64,000 nucleotides of DNA from Limnohabitans sp. Rim47 (GTDB taxonomy: Bacteria > Pseudomonadota > Gammaproteobacteria > Burkholderiales > Burkholderiaceae_C): NCBI RefSeq assembly GCF_001517545.1, contig NZ_FBYA01000002.1, positions 392,559 through 456,558 on the forward strand, read 5' to 3'. How positions within the stretch are numbered: the stretch's first letter is position 1; every line of letters begins with the position of its first letter. Positions 21,371-30,144 of the stretch are shown here, one piece after another. A model generated the notes under the pieces. The model did no database searches. It had not been told where the DNA came from and saw nothing but the letters and a program-made list of their open reading frames with translations. The translations under genes were made by a program, and so were the position numbers.

Positions 21371-22470
21371 CGCTTGATCCTGTCTTTTGTTTCGTCACGC
21401 CGTTCGTCCCAACCGAGCACCAACATAGGCCCCCGCGCCAAGCGCAAGCTCACACCGGCATCGGTGATAGCAGCGACGCGGTGCCCTTCTTGCGTGACAC
21501 GTTGGCCCTGAGTCACTCGAGCCCAATGCGGCCCTGCCGACAAAATCGCCTGTCGATCCTCGCCTTGTTGCCAAAGCCCGATCAAACGCACACGCGCCAA
21601 TGGCCACTGACGAGGGTCTTCGGGCACTGCATTCGCGTCTTCAATCGCGGCCCCTGATACCCCCGCAACACCCGATCCGCTTGCGTCGCTGTGATCGGCC
21701 GAAGCCGCCAAGCGCACAACCGCGCCATCAGCCAGGGGCCCTGAACCCCTGGCCTGCGCAAACAAGACCGGTTCAAGGTGGCCAGACTGGCGGTGTGCCG
21801 CCATGACGGAGGCGACCCATGTCCCCTCTGGCGGCATCAGCGAGTGCACGCCCACGGCACCTGGGCGGGTCCAGACGCGCAGCAACGCTTCGATCTGGAC
21901 CTCTGCCGGGTTGGCCGTCGCCGCCACGCTGATTCGGTCGATGGAACACACGGGTCCAGCTTGCGTCAAGGTAGACCACACGCTCGACCAATCCTCAAAA
22001 CGGCCCACCAAACGCACCGCCACCGCTTGGCTGGGCAAACGCCCGCCAGCCGCATCGGCCGGGGTAGGCGGCAATGGGCGCAAAGACAGCAGGCGCAATC
22101 CGTGCCCCGTCAATGCTTGTTGCAAATCGTCCCAGATTTGCGCTTGCCGAGCCTCACCCGGCAAGCTCGCCAGCATGCTCTGCTGGTCGGGCGACAAAGC
22201 CTTCGCAGGTGGGCCCGACAAACCCGCAGGCACGGCGGCCAGCTGTTGGTGTAAATGCGCTACCGCCTGCGCGACGCGTGAATGGTCCTCACTGACCTGC
22301 AACTGAGCCACCCAAACACCCCATAAGCCCAAAACCAAACCAGACAGCGCAAACCCCCATCGGCGCAAAAAGCGTTCAGCCAAGCGTTGCCAGTGGGGCC
22401 AGTTCAAGGCATCCCTTGACAACCCGTGTGCCAACGGGAGTTGAACACCATCGACTGAATCCGGGTTCAT
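21367..22470 (-). CDS. PilO-PilP fusion protein of the type IV pilus/competence assembly complex
   Basis: A 367-residue protein that occupies the place of two genes. Residues 1-200 look like PilO: one transmembrane helix (about 38-58), then a heptad-rich stretch and an alpha/beta domain. Residues 265-345 match the PilP beta-domain: ARVRLIGLWQQGEDRQAIL, then WARVTQGQRVTQEGHRVAAI and VSLRLARGP. The linker between them is proline and glycine-rich. The frame is open throughout, and the gene overlaps pilN and pilQ by ATGA, so this is a real fusion in the reading frame. In PilO/PilP systems these partners contact each other in the periplasm, which makes a fusion plausible. Confidence 0.75.
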   Translation of the reverse strand: MNPDSVDGVQLPLAHGLSRDALNWPHWQRLAERFLRRWGFALSGLVLGLWGVWVAQLQVSEDHSRVAQAVAHLHQQLAAVPAGLSGPPAKALSPDQQSMLASLPGEARQAQIWDDLQQALTGHGLRLLSLRPLPPTPADAAGGRLPSQAVAVRLVGRFEDWSSVWSTLTQAGPVCSIDRISVAATANPAEVQIEALLRVWTRPGAVGVHSLMPPEGTWVASVMAAHRQSGHLEPVLFAQARGSGPLADGAVVRLAASADHSDASGSGVAGVSGAAIEDANAVPEDPRQWPLARVRLIGLWQQGEDRQAILSAGPHWARVTQGQRVTQEGHRVAAITDAGVSLRLARGPMLVLGWDERRDETKDRIKR

Positions 22471-23048
22471 GGCTTCGGTCCCGATGCGCGTGAAAGCGGG
22501 GCGCTTGAAACCCCCTGCACTGCGGGTAAATGGGTTTGCCAGACAAAGTCCACGCTGGCATGGGGCCCGGTGGTGATGCTCACCAACCCCAAGGGATGAT
22601 CGAGCTGGTCGGTCAGCCGTTGCTGGGCATCGGTCATCGCAGCCACATCGGCGGTCGTGCCATGCAATTCGATTTTTTCAGCATCTGACTGCAAGCGGCC
22701 CAATTGCAAACCGCTGCGCCCTGCTTCCATTTGCAACAGGTCGTGCAGCGATGCCCAAGCCTGCTGATGCTGCGCGATCTGCCTCAGCTGCACCAGCTGC
22801 GCAGCTTGCAAGCGCAGTTGAGTTTGGCCCTGCAAGGCTTCTTTGGCCTGCTGATGGCGCGTGGCCAAGCTCGTTTGCAGGAGACTTTGCGTTTGCTGCA
22901 GACGCAGCGTCTGAATGTCTTGCCATTGCAACCACCCCCAAGCCACAGCGCCACCCAACAACAAGCCCGCCAGGCTGCTCCACCAACGGTGGAACACCTT
23001 TTGTTGCCGAGCCAAAGTGGGGTAATGCAGCAAGTTCAGTGCGCGCAT
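22467..23048 (-). CDS. pilN: PilN-like inner membrane protein
   Basis: A 193-residue bitopic protein. It starts MRALNLLHYPTLARQQKVF, where NLLHYP corresponds to the INLLP docking motif with which PilN binds PilM. A transmembrane helix follows at about 25-45, then a long Gln-rich coiled-coil segment. The ATG at 23048 overlaps the pilM stop (TGATG), so the longer in-frame reading through pilM is rejected. Size is like HofN of E. coli. Confidence 0.8.
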   Translation of the reverse strand: MRALNLLHYPTLARQQKVFHRWWSSLAGLLLGGAVAWGWLQWQDIQTLRLQQTQSLLQTSLATRHQQAKEALQGQTQLRLQAAQLVQLRQIAQHQQAWASLHDLLQMEAGRSGLQLGRLQSDAEKIELHGTTADVAAMTDAQQRLTDQLDHPLGLVSITTGPHASVDFVWQTHLPAVQGVSSAPLSRASGPKP

Positions 23049-23797
23049 CACTGCCAGGCTTTCAGTGCAAGACCCGACGCGACCAAACGGGCCCCTGTCG
23101 GCGAGCTCAAAACTTGCCCGATGGCCTCTTCCATCGCCGCGTCTGAATCCATGAGCGCACTCGCCGGAATGGCGCTGCTCTGAATTCTCAGTCGAAATTG
23201 CCAATCTTGAGGGGCTTGGGTCAACAAACTGGACACGCCGCCCTGCAATGCGCGAACGCCACGCCATGCAGCTTGGGCTTCAGATTCGACGGCGGCCAAG
23301 CGCCAGCCTGCCGCACGCGTGCAGTTTTTAAACTCAAGCATGTGCGCCTGTGCGCAACCGATCCAGTGAACTCGCTGCACCAGTCCCTTGGTCAACGGCT
23401 CGGGTGCAAAGTCAAAACTCACCTCATCGGGTGCCAACTGGAGCGCCTGAGACACCTCCAGCTGCACCTCATAAGGCCAATCTTGTTCGGGCAACTGCGC
23501 CGGGAAATGAATGATGCCCTCTTGCAAATGGGCGGCAGGAAAAGCCATGTTCAAACGATGCATGAATCCGCCACGCAAACGCCCGTTTTGGCGCAAGGCA
23601 TGGCTCAACCAAGCCAGATCCAGCAAACCTGAGTGGGCGGGTGCCTGCAATGACAAGGTGGTGTGGACCCTGGCCAGCTCATGGTTTTGTCGGGCCAGAC
23701 CCACCAGGGCCCATGCCACTCCCTGCGGGGCCAAACCCCATGCTTGATGAACCGATCGGGAAGTCAATCGCTGCCACCACTGCGCCAATGCCTGCAT
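23048..23797 (-). CDS. pilM: Divergent PilM/HofM-like protein
   Basis: A 249-residue cytoplasmic protein in the pilM position. An AGGAGG ribosome-binding site precedes ATG 23797 by 6 bases, which fixes the start. Canonical PilM (about 350 residues) opens with an actin-like nucleotide-binding motif GIDIGSSAVK; here the opening AWGLAPQGVAWALVGL keeps the strand pattern but not the key Asp and Ser residues, so ATP binding is doubtful. Similar in size to HofM (E. coli) and ComA (Haemophilus). Assignment rests largely on synteny with pilN/pilQ. Confidence 0.7.
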   Translation of the reverse strand: MQALAQWWQRLTSRSVHQAWGLAPQGVAWALVGLARQNHELARVHTTLSLQAPAHSGLLDLAWLSHALRQNGRLRGGFMHRLNMAFPAAHLQEGIIHFPAQLPEQDWPYEVQLEVSQALQLAPDEVSFDFAPEPLTKGLVQRVHWIGCAQAHMLEFKNCTRAAGWRLAAVESEAQAAWRGVRALQGGVSSLLTQAPQDWQFRLRIQSSAIPASALMDSDAAMEEAIGQVLSSPTGARLVASGLALKAWQ

Positions 23798-23934
23798 GCC
23801 AAGCCTCCTGGGAAGTGGCCGGAATGGCCTTCCAAGAGAGGTTTTGTAACATGAATCAGCTTTGGTGACAATTTTTCTAAAACCAATTAATTCATTTTTA
23901 TTTTCAAACTTCCTAGCGCTGTGCCCAGGATTTT

Positions 23935-23940
23935 TATAAT
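23935..23940 (+). promoter_or_regulatory. Likely -10 box for mrcA
   Basis: A perfect TATAAT sits 44 bases before the chosen mrcA ATG. No good -35 is evident. Its position argues that start codons at 23921 (GTG) and 23939 (ATG) are not used. Confidence 0.4.
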
Positions 23941-23983
23941 GGCGAGCAGCCCGCACCTTGTTGGCTGCCCCAACAGCCCACCT

Positions 23984-26374
23984 ATGCCCTACAAAGACAC
24001 CGCCTCTCCAGAAAAGCAACCTCGCAAAGAGCAGGCCCCAGCGCCAAACGCTCTGTCATGGCTTGTCAAATTGGCTGCGTGGGCCATGGGCCTGGCGGCC
24101 GCTGGGTTGGTGTCCATCCTGATGGTGGTGGGTGTGGCCATGGTCATCGCTTACCCCAACTTGCCCGACATTTCAGACTTGGCCGATTACAAGCCGAAGC
24201 TGCCTTTGCGTGTCTTCACAGAAGACGGCCAACTGATGGGCGAGTTTGGTGAAGAGCGCCGCAACCTCACGCCCTTCAAGGACATCCCTCAGGTGATGAA
24301 AGACGCGGTCCTGTCCATCGAGGACAACCGCTTCTACCAGCACGGCGGCGTGGACTACCTGGGCATTTTGCGTGCAGGTGTGGCCAACATTGGCCGCGTG
24401 AAAAGCCAGGGCGCATCGACCATCACCATGCAGGTGGCCCGCAATGTGTACCTGTCATCCGAGAAAACTTACACCCGCAAAATTTATGAAATTTTGCTGA
24501 CCTACAAGCTCGAACACATGTTGACCAAGGACCAGATCCTTGAGATCTACATGAACCAGATTTTCTTGGGCAACCGGGCCTATGGTTTTGCATCGGCGTG
24601 CGAAATTTATTTTGGCAAACCGCTCAAAGAGATCACCATCGCTGAAGCCGCCATGCTGGCGGGCTTGCCCAAAGCCCCATCGGCCTACAACCCGATCAGC
24701 AACCCCAAACGCGCCCGCTCGCGCCAGCTGTACATCATCGAACGGATGGAAGACAGCAAGTACATCTCTGCGGCCGAAGCCAAAGCGGCCAAAGCCGAGC
24801 CGCTCAAGCTGCGGTCTGCTGCGGACAAAAAAATCCTTCATGCCGAATATTTGGCCGAAACTGTGCGGCAAATGGTTTTTGCCCAATATGGTCAAGAAAC
24901 CTACACACGCGGCCTGAACGTCTACACCACCGTCCAATCGGCCGAGCAAATAGCCGCTTACAGAGCGCTGCGCCAAGGCATCATGGATTTTGAACGCCGC
25001 CAAATTTACCGCGGCCCCGAAAAATTCATCGACCTGCCCGCCGACCCCAAAAAGATGGAAGACGCGATCGATGACGCGCTAGAAGACCATCCCGACAACG
25101 GTGATGTGCTGTCGGCAGTGGTGCTAGAAGCCTCTCCACGCAAAGTGGTGGTGGTTCGCCAAAACGGCGAACAGATCAGCATCACAGGCGATGGCCTCAA
25201 ACCCGTGCAATCCGGGCTGTCTGACAAGACCCCACCGGCCAAACAGGTGCGCAAAGGCGCTTTGATCCGCGTCACTCAAACCACCAAAGGTGCATGGGAA
25301 ATCACCCAACTGCCCGAAGTCGAAGGTGCTTTGGTGGCACTCACGCCGCGGAGCGGCGCCATCCGCGCCTTGGTCGGGGGCTTTGATTTTGGCAAAAACA
25401 AATTCAACCACGTCACTCAGGCCTGGCGTCAACCGGGCTCCAGCTTCAAACCCTTTATTTACTCCGCGGCACTGGAAAAAGGCTTCACCCCAGCCACCGT
25501 GGTCAACGATGCGCCCTTGTTTTTCGACAGTGGCGTGACAGGCGGGCAGCCTTGGGAGCCCAAGAACTACGACGGCAAATTTGATGGCCCGATGAGCCTG
25601 CGCACCGGTTTGGCGAAATCGAAAAACATGGTCTCGATTCGGGTATTGCAAGCGGTCGGCGCACGCCCTGCCCAAGAATGGATCACCCGTTTTGGTTTCG
25701 ACGAAGACAAGCACCCGGCTTATTTGACGATGGCGCTGGGCGCGGGTTCGGTCACACCGATGCAAATGGCCACGGGCTACTCGGTGTTCGCCAACGGCGG
25801 CCATCGGGTTCAGCCGCACCTGATTACACGCATCACCGATTTCAAAGACCGGGTGCTGGTAGACAGCCCTGCCGCCGTGCAAATGGATGAAGCATCCTCG
25901 GCCATTCCCGCACGCAATGCATTTGTCATGACCAGTTTGTTGCAAGAAGTGACACGCTCAGGCACTGCCGCTCGCGCTCAGGCCACACTCAAACGCCCTG
26001 ATATTTATGGCAAAACCGGCACGACCAACGACGCGATGGACGCGTGGTTTGCGGGCTACCAACCCAATCTGGCCGCGGTGGTGTGGATCGGGTACGACAC
26101 CCCGCGCAAGCTGGGTGACCGCGAAACGGGTGGCGGCTTGAGCTTGCCTGTCTGGATCAATTTCATGGAAACGGCTTTGCGCAATATCCCGGTTTCAGAG
26201 CCCGCCGTTCCCGAGGGTCTGGTGAACGTCGGTGGCGACTGGATGTACGAGGAATACGCCAAAGGCGGAGCGATCAGCACATTGGGCACCGGTGGAGATG
26301 GCTCGAGCCAAAGTCGCAATGCCACACCACCTGCCGAAGAACGCAACCGGATTCTGGATTTATTCAGAAACTGA
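23984..26374 (+). CDS. mrcA: Penicillin-binding protein 1A (bifunctional glycosyltransferase/transpeptidase)
   Basis: A 796-residue class A PBP that polymerises and cross-links peptidoglycan. After one transmembrane helix (about 25-48) the GT51 domain shows EDNRFYQHGGVD near residue 112 and GASTITMQVARN near 145. The transpeptidase has SSFK (nucleophile Ser near 485), SKN near 545 and KTGTTNDAMDAWFAGY near 675. Start ATG 23984 (MPYKDTASPEKQ) is chosen because a TATAAT box lies across the more upstream starts. Divergent from the pil/com genes, the same layout as E. coli mrcA-hofM. Confidence 0.95.
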   Translation: MPYKDTASPEKQPRKEQAPAPNALSWLVKLAAWAMGLAAAGLVSILMVVGVAMVIAYPNLPDISDLADYKPKLPLRVFTEDGQLMGEFGEERRNLTPFKDIPQVMKDAVLSIEDNRFYQHGGVDYLGILRAGVANIGRVKSQGASTITMQVARNVYLSSEKTYTRKIYEILLTYKLEHMLTKDQILEIYMNQIFLGNRAYGFASACEIYFGKPLKEITIAEAAMLAGLPKAPSAYNPISNPKRARSRQLYIIERMEDSKYISAAEAKAAKAEPLKLRSAADKKILHAEYLAETVRQMVFAQYGQETYTRGLNVYTTVQSAEQIAAYRALRQGIMDFERRQIYRGPEKFIDLPADPKKMEDAIDDALEDHPDNGDVLSAVVLEASPRKVVVVRQNGEQISITGDGLKPVQSGLSDKTPPAKQVRKGALIRVTQTTKGAWEITQLPEVEGALVALTPRSGAIRALVGGFDFGKNKFNHVTQAWRQPGSSFKPFIYSAALEKGFTPATVVNDAPLFFDSGVTGGQPWEPKNYDGKFDGPMSLRTGLAKSKNMVSIRVLQAVGARPAQEWITRFGFDEDKHPAYLTMALGAGSVTPMQMATGYSVFANGGHRVQPHLITRITDFKDRVLVDSPAAVQMDEASSAIPARNAFVMTSLLQEVTRSGTAARAQATLKRPDIYGKTGTTNDAMDAWFAGYQPNLAAVVWIGYDTPRKLGDRETGGGLSLPVWINFMETALRNIPVSEPAVPEGLVNVGGDWMYEEYAKGGAISTLGTGGDGSSQSRNATPPAEERNRILDLFRN

Positions 26375-26431
26375 AGGCTGGCAACGCCCAACCGGATGCA
26401 CGAGGCCAGCGCCTTGTGCATGGCCCCCTGC

Positions 26432-26761
26432 TCAGGGCTTGAAGAACAGGCTTTGACCGGCTTGTTCTGACGCGTAACGCGACAGGCTTTCCCAAAACTC
26501 ACCCTGACCCTTGGTGTCCATCCAATGGGCACCGTCAAACTTGTAATGGAAACCACCGCAACGGGCTGCCAACCACACCTCGTGCAGGGGCTTTTGAAGG
26601 TTGATCACGATCTGGCTGCGGTTAGGAAAGGTGAGAGTGACCATGCCCCCGGTGCGCTGGTTGTCGATATCGGCGTCGGTGTCGTCGTTCAGGCGATCGC
26701 TGCTGATCTCCACGCCCGCGAGCAGACGTTCAGCTTGGTCCAGAAATTCAAGGTCGGTCAT
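26432..26761 (-). CDS. cyaY: Iron-sulfur assembly protein CyaY (frataxin)
   Basis: A 109-residue bacterial frataxin that binds iron and modulates cysteine desulfurase IscS. The acidic first helix and [20 protein letters not shown], followed by [21 protein letters not shown], are diagnostic. Divergent from lptM-lysA, separated by only 12 bases between start codons, so the two promoters must overlap coding sequence or each other. Confidence 0.95.
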   Translation of the reverse strand: MTDLEFLDQAERLLAGVEISSDRLNDDTDADIDNQRTGGMVTLTFPNRSQIVINLQKPLHEVWLAARCGGFHYKFDGAHWMDTKGQGEFWESLSRYASEQAGQSLFFKP

Positions 26762-26773
26762 TACAATCGCTGC

Positions 26774-27004
26774 ATGTTGAAGGTATTGAAGATTCTAGTC
26801 ATGGCGCATGCCCTTGCAGGTGGTGCGGCGATGTTGACCGCTTGCGGTCAAAAAGGGGCCTTGGTTTTGCCCAGCACCCCGGAGTCTGCCGGTCGCGCGC
26901 CCCTGCATCAAACCTTGAAGCTCTGGCCTGCGACAGCGCCCTCCAGCGCCCCGACCACAAGCCCCGTTACCGCCCCCGAAGCAACCACTGCCGCACCCCA
27001 ATGA
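26774..27004 (+). CDS. lptM: Small lipoprotein LptM (YifL-like)
   Basis: A 76-residue lipoprotein. The signal peptide ends with lipobox LTAC (Cys24) followed at once by GQKGALVLP, the hallmark of the YifL/LptM family, which assists maturation of the LptD outer membrane LPS translocon. The tail is Pro/Thr/Ala-rich and low in complexity. The stop overlaps the lysA ATG (ATGA), matching the conserved lptM-lysA pairing next to cyaY. I choose ATG 26774; a longer in-frame reading crosses the divergent cyaY gene. Confidence 0.85.
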   Translation: MLKVLKILVMAHALAGGAAMLTACGQKGALVLPSTPESAGRAPLHQTLKLWPATAPSSAPTTSPVTAPEATTAAPQ

Positions 27005-28299
27005 ACGCCATTGTCACCCCCACAAACTTGCCCGGCCAACCCCACATCGCCTACCTGGGCGATCAACTCATGGTGGAAGGCGTTCGCCTGTCCGATCTGG
27101 CCCGCGAACATGGCACGCCGCTTTTTGTCTATTCGAAAGCGGCCATGCTGTCGGCGCTGACCGCCTACCAGCGCGGCTTTGCCGGACGCCAAGCCCAAAT
27201 TTGCTACGCCATGAAAGCCAACTCCACCTTGGCCGTGTTGCAAGTCTTTGCGCAAGCCGGTTGCGGTTTTGACACCGTCTCGGGCGGCGAACTGGCCCGC
27301 GTGCTGGCCGCTGGTGCAGACCCGGCGAAAGTCATTTTTTCGGGCGTCGGCAAAACCCGCCATGAGATGAAGCAGGCCCTGCAAGTGGGCATCGGTTGCT
27401 TCAACGTCGAAAGCGAAGCCGAACTCGACGTGCTCAACGATGTGGCGCTCCAACTGGGCAAGCAAGCCCCGGTCAGCTTGCGCGTGAACCCCAATGTAGA
27501 TGCCAAGACCCATCCCTACATTTCGACGGGTCTCAAAGGCAACAAATTCGGCATTGCGCACGAAGATGCCCTGCGCGCCTACCGCCATGCGGCCCACTTA
27601 CCGGGCCTGAAAGTCGTGGGCATCGACTGCCACATCGGCTCACAAATCACCGAAACCACGCCTTACCTGGATGCCATGGACCGCGTGCTGGACTTGGTGG
27701 GCGAGATCGAAGCGGCAGGCATCCCGATCGCGCACATCGACTTTGGTGGTGGTCTGGGCATCAACTACAACGGCGACACTCCGCCTGAGGCCGATGCGCT
27801 GTGGGCACAGCTGCTGGCCAAGCTGGACGCCCGCGGCTACGGCCAGCGCCCCATCATGATCGAGCCAGGCCGCTCGCTGGTGGGCAACGCTGGCGTGTGC
27901 CTGACGGAAGTGCTGTACCTCAAACCCGGCGAGCAAAAAAACTTTTGCATCGTGGACGCTGCGATGAACGACTTGCCCCGCCCGGCGATGTACCAAGCCT
28001 TTCACCAGATCGTGCCGGTCACACCCCGCGCGGGCTCTGCCAACGCCGATGGCACGCTGTACGACATCGTGGGGCCGGTGTGCGAGAGTGGCGACTGGCT
28101 CGGCCGCGACCGTCAACTGCTGGTACAAGCCGGTGATACCTTGGCCGTGTTGTCGGCGGGTGCTTATTGCATGAGCATGGCCAGCAACTACAACACGCGC
28201 GGTCGCGCGGCTGAGATTTTGGTGGACGGCACGCAGGCCCACTTGATCCGTCAGCGCGAATCAGCGTTCGACACCTTTGCGCTGGAACAACTGGTTTGA
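27001..28299 (+). CDS. lysA: Diaminopimelate decarboxylase
   Basis: PLP enzyme catalysing the last step of lysine synthesis. In the 432-residue protein Lys72 (CYAMKANSTLAVL) is the Schiff-base lysine; HIGSQITETTPY, the glycine-rich DFGGGLGINY and the active-site CESGDWLGRDR near the C-terminus are all present. Start ATG 27001 overlaps the lptM stop. Fold-type III decarboxylase of typical length. Confidence 0.97.
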   Translation: MNAIVTPTNLPGQPHIAYLGDQLMVEGVRLSDLAREHGTPLFVYSKAAMLSALTAYQRGFAGRQAQICYAMKANSTLAVLQVFAQAGCGFDTVSGGELARVLAAGADPAKVIFSGVGKTRHEMKQALQVGIGCFNVESEAELDVLNDVALQLGKQAPVSLRVNPNVDAKTHPYISTGLKGNKFGIAHEDALRAYRHAAHLPGLKVVGIDCHIGSQITETTPYLDAMDRVLDLVGEIEAAGIPIAHIDFGGGLGINYNGDTPPEADALWAQLLAKLDARGYGQRPIMIEPGRSLVGNAGVCLTEVLYLKPGEQKNFCIVDAAMNDLPRPAMYQAFHQIVPVTPRAGSANADGTLYDIVGPVCESGDWLGRDRQLLVQAGDTLAVLSAGAYCMSMASNYNTRGRAAEILVDGTQAHLIRQRESAFDTFALEQLV

Positions 28300-28308
28300 T
28301 CTGTGAGT

Positions 28309-28330
28309 GCCAGGGGGCGATGCCCCTGGC
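28309..28330. terminator. Hairpin between convergent lysA and msrQ
   Basis: An 8-bp stem GCCAGGGG / CCCCTGGC with a 6-base loop lies in the 34 bases between the two converging genes. There is no T-run on either side, so it may be only a transcript-end stabiliser. Confidence 0.4.
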
Positions 28331-28333
28331 CCA

Positions 28334-28945
28334 TCACCCCGGCTGAGCGGCCTGACGCCAGCGACGCCAGACGCGCCAAGCCAACAGCAAGGCCAGCACT
28401 GCGGCATACACCAGCACTTCGGCAAAATTGTTTTTGCCCGCTCGCATCCACCAAAAATGCAGCACCGCCAACAGGGCCACTGCATACACACTGCGGTGCA
28501 GCGCTCGCCAACGCAGCCCACCCAGCCAGCGAATGGCCCGATTGAATGAGGTCAAGGCCATGGCCGTCAGCAGCAACCAAGCGGCAAAGCCCACCAAAAT
28601 GAAGGTGCGCTTGGGGATGTCGGCCAAGATGTCGGCCAAGTCCAGCCCCATGTCAAACCAGGCATAGCAAGCCAAGTGCAGCACCGCATATAAATAAGTG
28701 AGCAAGCCCAGCATTCGGCGAAAGCGCAGCCACTCTGGCCAGCCTGACATCACCCGCAAGGGCGTCACCGCCAGCACCACGCACAAACTGCGCAAAGTCC
28801 AATCGCCCGTCGCCCGGGTCAAATATTCGGTCGGATTGGCCCCTAACTGGTCTTGCAGCGTCAAAACGACCAAGCAGAAGAACGGCAGCAAGCCGATGAG
28901 CAACAGCGCCCACCAAGCGGCCGGATGGCGGAGGGCCGCTCTCAT
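28334..28945 (-). CDS. msrQ: Heme-binding membrane subunit MsrQ (YedZ)
   Basis: A 203-residue inner membrane cytochrome b-type protein with about six helices that passes electrons to periplasmic MsrP for repair of oxidised methionines. The ferric-reductase-like core includes LGLLTYLYAVLHLACYAWFD and the second helix pair WRALHRSVYAVALLAVLHFWW, with His residues that can ligate heme. It follows msrP by 28 bases on the same strand. Confidence 0.93.
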   Translation of the reverse strand: MRAALRHPAAWWALLLIGLLPFFCLVVLTLQDQLGANPTEYLTRATGDWTLRSLCVVLAVTPLRVMSGWPEWLRFRRMLGLLTYLYAVLHLACYAWFDMGLDLADILADIPKRTFILVGFAAWLLLTAMALTSFNRAIRWLGGLRWRALHRSVYAVALLAVLHFWWMRAGKNNFAEVLVYAAVLALLLAWRVWRRWRQAAQPG

Positions 28946-28973
28946 GCCTGCAACGCTTGCGCCCGAATAGGCA

Positions 28974-29969
28974 TCAAAAAAACTTCTTCAAGTCCATGCC
29001 CGCGTAAAGCTGCCCCACTTGCGCTTCATAACCGTTGAACATCAGCGTTTTGCGTTTTTTGGCCAACAAACCATCTTCGCCAATGCGGCGCTCGGTGGCC
29101 TGGCTCCAGCGCGGGTGGTCCACGTTCGGGTTCACATTGGAATAAAAACCATATTCTTGCGGTGCGGCCTTTTCCCACGACGACACGGGCTGCTTGTCGG
29201 TGAAGCGGATTTTGACCAGGCTTTTGCCGCTCTTGAAGCCGTATTTCCAAGGCACCACCAAACGCAGCGGAGCTCCGTTTTGCTTGGGCATGACTTCGCC
29301 ATACATGCCAAAAGCCAGCAAGGTCAAGGGATGCATGGCTTCGTCCATGCGCAGGGCTTCGACATAAGGCCAATCCAGCGCGCCACCGCGCACACCGGGC
29401 ATGGTCTTGGGGTCAGACTGCGTGATGAACTCCACAAATTGAGCCCCCGGCTGGGGCTCCACCTTACGGATCAATTCGGCCAGCGAATAGCCAATCCAAG
29501 GGATCACCATCGACCAGCCTTCTACACAGCGCAGACGGTAAATGCGCTCTTCCATGGCGCTGAGCTTCATCAAGTCTTCCAAGCCATAGCGGCCCGGCTT
29601 TTTGACCAAGCCCTCGATCGCCACCGTCCATGGCTGGGTGACTAAGGTATGGGCACGCTTGGCGGGGTCGGATTTATCGGTGCCAAATTCGTAGAAGTTG
29701 TTGTAACTGGTGGCGTCTTTGTAGGCCGTGAGCTTGTCCATGGTCAGGGCACCGGGCACCGCCGAGGGCTTTGAAGCGAGAGCGGCCAACTGCCCTGCAT
29801 GGGGCGTTTGTGCATGCGCCTCGCGTGCGCCCCAGGCTGTCAAAGCCAAGCCCGCAGAGCCTGCGGCCAGGTTGCGGATGAGGTCGCGCCGAGTCTGGTA
29901 GTTCGATTCGGAGGTGATTTCGCTCGCAATGGGGTGCCGAAAACCTGAATTGTCTGTCTGAATGATCAT
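28974..29969 (-). CDS. msrP: Protein-methionine-sulfoxide reductase catalytic subunit MsrP (YedY)
   Basis: A 331-residue periplasmic molybdoenzyme that reduces methionine sulfoxide in envelope proteins. A twin-arginine signal [13 protein letters not shown] (residues 25-37) directs folded export. Cys148 in [15 protein letters not shown] is the molybdenum ligand of the family. An AGGA site lies 6 bases upstream of ATG 29969. Forms a two-gene unit with msrQ. Confidence 0.95.
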   Translation of the reverse strand: MIIQTDNSGFRHPIASEITSESNYQTRRDLIRNLAAGSAGLALTAWGAREAHAQTPHAGQLAALASKPSAVPGALTMDKLTAYKDATSYNNFYEFGTDKSDPAKRAHTLVTQPWTVAIEGLVKKPGRYGLEDLMKLSAMEERIYRLRCVEGWSMVIPWIGYSLAELIRKVEPQPGAQFVEFITQSDPKTMPGVRGGALDWPYVEALRMDEAMHPLTLLAFGMYGEVMPKQNGAPLRLVVPWKYGFKSGKSLVKIRFTDKQPVSSWEKAAPQEYGFYSNVNPNVDHPRWSQATERRIGEDGLLAKKRKTLMFNGYEAQVGQLYAGMDLKKFF

Positions 29970-30144
29970 GGACGGTCCTATTAAAGGCTAGAGACAGCGT
30001 CGTATTCTGGACTTTTTCAGAAACCCTCGCCAAAGCAGCGTCTGCCGGGCAAGCCCACTGCTGGCAAGCGGTGATCACAAGGGACTAAGGCATAGCTCTG
30101 CCTACAAAAGGCACAGGCCAAAGCAAGCTCTGAGCGTGACAAGA

